Assembly: GCA_964542855.1 (NCBI GenBank)
Contig: CAZIWJ010000183.1
Location: 1 to 7,389 of the forward strand
From: CAZIWJ01 sp964542855
Lineage (GTDB): Bacteria; Bacteroidota; Bacteroidia; Cytophagales; Cyclobacteriaceae
Direction of reading: 5' to 3'
Length of the DNA: 7,389 bases
The notes under the pieces are model-generated. The model worked only from the letters and a program-made list of their open reading frames with translations. It made no database searches and was not told where the DNA came from. Below are positions 5,756 to 7,389 of the stretch, piece after piece (position 1 is the stretch's first letter; each line of letters begins with the position of its first letter). A program made the translations under genes and the position numbers.

Positions 5756-6862
5756 ATGAGTAGGAACATACTCAATGCCATTCTAATTTTTAGTATATTA
5801 ATCTTCCTCTCCTGGGTATTTTCCAATATACTGGCATACTTCGCCATTTCAATCGTCCTTTCTACAATTCTATCGCCACTGGTTTCTTACCTGTACCAGT
5901 TACAGATCTTTGGTCAGCATATTCCCCGATTTATTGCAGTAATATTTTCATTTGCCATCCTGATATTCTTCGTCGTGTTGTTTGTGTTACTTTTTGTACC
6001 GCTCATTACCGACCAGGTGAATACGATAGAAAATATTGATTATGAGTACGTATACCAGAAAATAGTACCAACGCTCAGCCAAATCGAAAGCCTGATGATA
6101 GAATATGAACTCTCTGATAAAGAGCCCGGGTTCATTGTTAAAAGTGTAAGAAACAGCATTACCAGTTTCTTTAATGCTACAAACATTCAGGAGATCGTAA
6201 ACAGCTTACTAAGTTTTACGGGTAATTTTTTCGTGAGCCTGCTGGCAATTTTTTTTATAACATTTGTGCTACTGCTGGAAAAGGGGATACTGAGAAAACA
6301 ATTTATCCGGCTAATACCCAATCAGTACTTTGAAGTATCGATTTCGGCAATCTATAAAATAGAAACGTTGCTTTCTAATTACCTTTTAGGGCTACTGCTT
6401 CAAATGTTTTCAATTTTTTGCCTGGCTTCACTCGGGCTGTCGATTCTTGGGGTACGTTATGCCATTACAATAGCTGTATTTGCCGCAGTTGCGAATATCA
6501 TTCCTTACGCAGGTCCTATTCTAGGTGCTTCTTTCGGGCTAATTGTAGGATTTTCAACTTTGGAATTCGGCGATATTACTGCCCAGGAATTCCTGTTTTT
6601 TGCAACTAAGGTGATACTGGTTTTTTCTATCGTACAGGTTACGGACAATGTGTTGCTACAGCCAGTAATATTTTCAAAGAGTGTAAAAGCTCATCCCCTT
6701 GAAATATTTGTCATTATATTTGTAGGTGCAACTTTAGCGGGCATCATAGGAATGATTTGTGCAATCCCTATTTACACCGTGCTACGGGTGGTATTATCAG
6801 AGTTATATAAAGGGTATAATGCCTACCACATATTTAAACCCGGTGTTAGGGAAACGCTTTAG
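5756..6862 (+). CDS. AI-2E family transporter (PerM/TqsA-type membrane protein)
   Basis: A 368-residue polytopic inner-membrane protein. Hydrophobic segments are visible at about 5-22, 25-45, 59-84, 156-175, 207-232, 235-265, 280-296 and 315-350, with a large soluble loop at about 85-150. The family's C-terminal core is clear: ANIIPYAGPILGA (246-258), then DNVLLQPVIFSKSV (297-310), KAHPLEIFVIIFVGATLAGIIGM (311-333) and AIPIYTVLRVV (336-346). The family includes TqsA, linked to autoinducer-2 export, and sodium/proton antiporters; the name should not be read as proof of AI-2 transport here. The length matches the usual 350-380 residues. The ATG is preceded by no clear Shine-Dalgarno. Its stop lies 36 bases before ychF on the same strand, so the two may be co-transcribed. 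Confidence 0.93.
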   Translation: MSRNILNAILIFSILIFLSWVFSNILAYFAISIVLSTILSPLVSYLYQLQIFGQHIPRFIAVIFSFAILIFFVVLFVLLFVPLITDQVNTIENIDYEYVYQKIVPTLSQIESLMIEYELSDKEPGFIVKSVRNSITSFFNATNIQEIVNSLLSFTGNFFVSLLAIFFITFVLLLEKGILRKQFIRLIPNQYFEVSISAIYKIETLLSNYLLGLLLQMFSIFCLASLGLSILGVRYAITIAVFAAVANIIPYAGPILGASFGLIVGFSTLEFGDITAQEFLFFATKVILVFSIVQVTDNVLLQPVIFSKSVKAHPLEIFVIIFVGATLAGIIGMICAIPIYTVLRVVLSELYKGYNAYHIFKPGVRETL

Positions 6863-6898
6863 TTGTAAGTAGAAATTTCAACCAGGAAATCCAATAAC

Positions 6899-7389
6899 AT
6901 GTCATTAAAATGCGGAATTGTAGGCTTACCCAACGTAGGTAAATCTACCTTGTTTAATGCATTATCGAGCGCAGAAGCAGAAGCAGCTAATTTTCCATTT
7001 TGTACGATAGAACCAAATGTAGGTATTGTAAACGTACCCGATTCCAGGCTGAATATCCTGGAAAGGCTGGTAACCCCAGAAAAGGTAGTACCTACAACGA
7101 TAGAGTTTGTTGATATTGCTGGTTTGGTAAAAGGAGCTAGTAAAGGAGAGGGGCTGGGAAATAAGTTTCTGGCAAACATCCGGGAAGTGGATGCTATTAT
7201 TCACGTAATAAGATGTTTCAGCGATGATAATGTTGTACACGTTTCCGGAAAGATAAACCCGGTAGCCGACAAAGAAGTCATTGATACAGAACTGCAACTG
7301 AAAGACCTTGAATCTGTAGAAAAAAGAATAAGCAGAATAGAAAAAGTGGCCAAGAGTGGGGATCCCCACTCTTGGCCACTTTTTCTATT
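6899..7389 (+). CDS. ychF: redox-regulated/ribosome-binding ATPase YchF, N-terminal part
   Basis: The N-terminal part of the Obg-family nucleotidase YchF (also called Ola1 in eukaryotes), a ribosome-associated P-loop protein that prefers ATP. Visible are the P-loop G9-LPNVGKST (9-17), the switch I segment NFPFCTIEPN (31-40), the G3 motif DIAGLVKGASKGEGLGNKFL (72-91), and the family-typical HVIRCF (102-107) and INPVADKEVIDTELQLKDLESVEKR (119-143). The full protein is about 363 residues, so more than half is missing. Family-like sequence stops at about residue 155 (KSGD, 7361-7363); the following codons are the mirror image of the preceding ones (see the terminal palindrome) and should not be read as YchF. 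An AGGAA (6884-6888) lies ten bases before the ATG. Confidence 0.95.
   Translation, partial: MSLKCGIVGLPNVGKSTLFNALSSAEAEAANFPFCTIEPNVGIVNVPDSRLNILERLVTPEKVVPTTIEFVDIAGLVKGASKGEGLGNKFLANIREVDAIIHVIRCFSDDNVVHVSGKINPVADKEVIDTELQLKDLESVEKRISRIEKVAKSGDPHSWPLFL
7336..7389. repeat. perfect 54-base palindrome at the window end
   Basis: Bases 7336-7362 are the exact reverse complement of 7363-7389, with no loop; the centre is GGATCC (7360-7365). It begins inside ychF codons that fit the family and ends at the last base of the window, so the right arm replaces the expected ychF sequence. The left arm is coding sequence, so the right arm is probably a fold-back copy of it. Confidence 0.95.

Noticed and set aside
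6418..6609. 63-codon plus-strand frame inside the AI-2E transporter
   Set aside because: It overlaps the conserved ANIIPYAGPILG region of the real gene in another frame.
6859..7369. Minus-strand frames opposite ychF
   Set aside because: They are antisense to the P-loop and G3 motifs of YchF, which is plainly the real gene.
7336..7389. Natural telomere-like hairpin end or intrinsic terminator
   Set aside because: The palindrome lies within ychF coding sequence and reaches exactly the last base; an artefactual fold-back explains it more simply.

Overview
The window reads as a short contig from a member of the Bacteroidota, probably Cytophagales- or Chitinophagaceae-like; the genus cannot be fixed from sequence alone. 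Support comes from the rRNA signatures, a GNAT/nitrilase fusion, a DUF3276 PUR-type protein, a two-cluster ferredoxin next to a LuxC-like acyl-CoA reductase, near absence of Shine-Dalgarno sequences, and AT-rich intergenic regions with possible TTTG / TAnnTTTG promoters. It begins inside a 23S rRNA gene and ends on a perfect palindrome inside ychF, so both ends look like assembly breakpoints.

Layout. 1-740: the 3' end of a 23S rRNA gene, an unusually roomy 23S-5S spacer of about 270 bases with two tandem hairpins, a 5S rRNA gene, and a strong intrinsic terminator closing the rRNA operon. 741-964: no gene seen. 965-1864 (+): a DUF58 protein with a von Willebrand A-like metal site. 1934-2278 (-): a 2[4Fe-4S] Alvin-type ferredoxin, convergent with DUF58, with its own minus-strand terminator. 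2367-3383 (+): a LuxC/acyl-CoA-reductase family protein, divergent from the ferredoxin across an 88-base region carrying possible overlapping promoters and a dyad. 3380-4984 (-): a GNAT acetyltransferase fused to a carbon-nitrogen hydrolase, whose stop codon overlaps the reductase stop. 4985-5293: a divergent intergenic region with one candidate promoter. 5294-5626 (+): a DUF3276 PUR-domain nucleic-acid-binding protein. 5756-6862 (+): an AI-2E family membrane transporter. 6899 to the end (+): the N-terminal part of the GTPase YchF, running into the terminal palindrome.

How the genes relate. Most are conserved single-copy or housekeeping genes of Bacteroidota and do not form one pathway. The ferredoxin and the acyl-CoA reductase form the clearest functional neighbourhood: they share one intergenic control region, and this pairing is familiar in the phylum. 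The AI-2E transporter and ychF are 36 bases apart on the same strand and may be co-transcribed.

Most notable points. (1) The acyl-CoA reductase homologue appears to lack the catalytic cysteine and two cofactor-site motifs of its family while keeping a full-length intact frame, which suggests a pseudoenzyme or a repurposed protein. (2) The last 54 bases are a perfect zero-loop palindrome that interrupts ychF, most likely a fold-back assembly or library artefact. No clear new multi-gene defence, mobile or CRISPR system is visible.
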